NCBI GenBank assembly: GCA_903837255.1
Contig: CAILTZ010000411.1
Span: 1 to 7,549, forward strand
Source: an uncultured Pirellula sp.
GTDB lineage: Bacteria; Planctomycetota; Planctomycetia; Pirellulales; Pirellulaceae
DNA: 7,549 nt
Reading direction: 5' to 3'
Shown piece after piece: positions 7,129-7,549 of this stretch. The notes beneath the pieces are model-generated. The model did no database searches, had not been told where the DNA came from, and was given only the letters and a program-made list of their open reading frames with translations. The translations under genes and the position numbers were made by a program. The first letter of the stretch is position 1. Every line of letters begins with the position of its first letter.

Positions 7129-7490
7129 CGAGGGATCGGTGGATCCAAATTTCCGTTATCCGGTGGTAGCGCTCCAGGGACTGCTTGTCCATCTTTGATC
7201 TTGTCCGCCAAGGCCTCGGCAGAGGCTTGGAACGTTTCCAAGTCTAGTTCGCCAATGGCCAATTCACCAGGGTTTTTTGGTAAGGATGATTCATCCCAAT
7301 CCTGATCGGTCCAAACAATTCGGAATAGATTTCCATAAAGCTTGATGGTCATGAGGTTTTGATTAGGGATCAGTTGCTGTCGGAAGGTATCACCTCGCAC
7401 GGCGGGTAGATCATGTTTCTGGGGCAGGGCCGAGAGCCTGTCGGCCAGAAATTCCACTCCCTGTCGCGGCAATCCGTCATGAGCGAACAT
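7125..7490 (-). CDS. Small hypothetical protein translationally coupled to the UbiB-family kinase
   Basis: A 121-residue frame that I do not recognise with confidence. It is soluble-looking, with no signal peptide or membrane segment. Its middle holds a hydrophobic, aromatic stretch MTIKLYGNLFRIVW (47-60), followed by an acidic region WTDQDWDESS, a probable helix around 85-102 (LETFQASAEALADKIK), and a proline-rich tail (ALPPDNGNLDPPIPR). Its TGA overlaps the ATG of the UbiB-family gene by four bases (ATGA), good evidence that it is a real gene expressed in one operon with the kinase. An in-frame TAA at 7532-7530 lies 13 codons above the ATG with no other start between. No clear Shine-Dalgarno is present. 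An internal ATG at residue 47 is an alternative start. The first ~20 residues (MFAHDGLPRQGVEFLADRL) loosely recall the N-terminus of circularly permuted type 2 ATP-grasp proteins, but the rest does not. Confidence 0.6.
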   Translation of the reverse strand: MFAHDGLPRQGVEFLADRLSALPQKHDLPAVRGDTFRQQLIPNQNLMTIKLYGNLFRIVWTDQDWDESSLPKNPGELAIGELDLETFQASAEALADKIKDGQAVPGALPPDNGNLDPPIPR

Positions 7491-7549
7491 CTCGTCAAAC
7501 CATCCGCAGGATCGTAACTCGATACGAGATTAGGGCGCTGGCCCCCACC

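Noticed and set aside
7491..7549. Possible gene end on the minus strand upstream of the small hypothetical gene (in-frame codons before TAA 7532-7530)
   Set aside because: Only 17 bases lie beyond the stop, too few to tell a gene terminus from chance.

Overview
The window looks like ordinary chromosome from a bacterium of moderate GC content, most likely a planctomycete of the Pirellula/Rhodopirellula type. That assignment is an inference. It rests on the gene styles (a long EpsC-like serine acetyltransferase, an FtsH with a proline-rich periplasmic insert, an RsgA with a long basic N-terminus), on the near absence of Shine-Dalgarno sequences, and on frequent TCGA/ATCG words. No 16S or other marker gene is present to confirm it. 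No mobile element, CRISPR array, rRNA or tRNA was seen.

Layout from left to right. On the minus strand at the left edge is a peptidase C26 / class I glutamine amidotransferase-like gene (1-643, cut by the window edge). Its usual nucleophile cysteine position is a glycine. A divergent intergenic region of about 380 bp (644-1022) follows, with two small tandem duplications and a 9-bp inverted repeat. Then come three plus-strand genes: a serine O-acetyltransferase (1023-1994), the membrane AAA+ metalloprotease FtsH (2207-4222) and the ribosome-assembly GTPase RsgA (4228-5409, or from 4219). Serine acetyltransferase and FtsH are separated by 212 bp that contain a candidate extended -10 promoter. 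FtsH and RsgA are packed so tightly (GTGA junction) that they are probably co-transcribed and perhaps translationally coupled. On the minus strand from the right, a 121-residue protein of unknown function (7125-7490) overlaps by ATGA the start of an ABC1/UbiB atypical kinase with two C-terminal membrane segments (5410-7128). The stop codons of rsgA and the UbiB-family gene abut with no base between them.

Functionally this is housekeeping: cysteine biosynthesis (O-acetylserine), membrane protein quality control (FtsH), 30S maturation (RsgA) and a UbiB-family kinase probably linked to isoprenoid-quinone or membrane lipid physiology. I did not find a clear new multi-gene system. The points most worth following are the cysteine-less C26 protein, the unrecognised small protein coupled to the UbiB-family kinase, and the zero-gap convergent gene pair.
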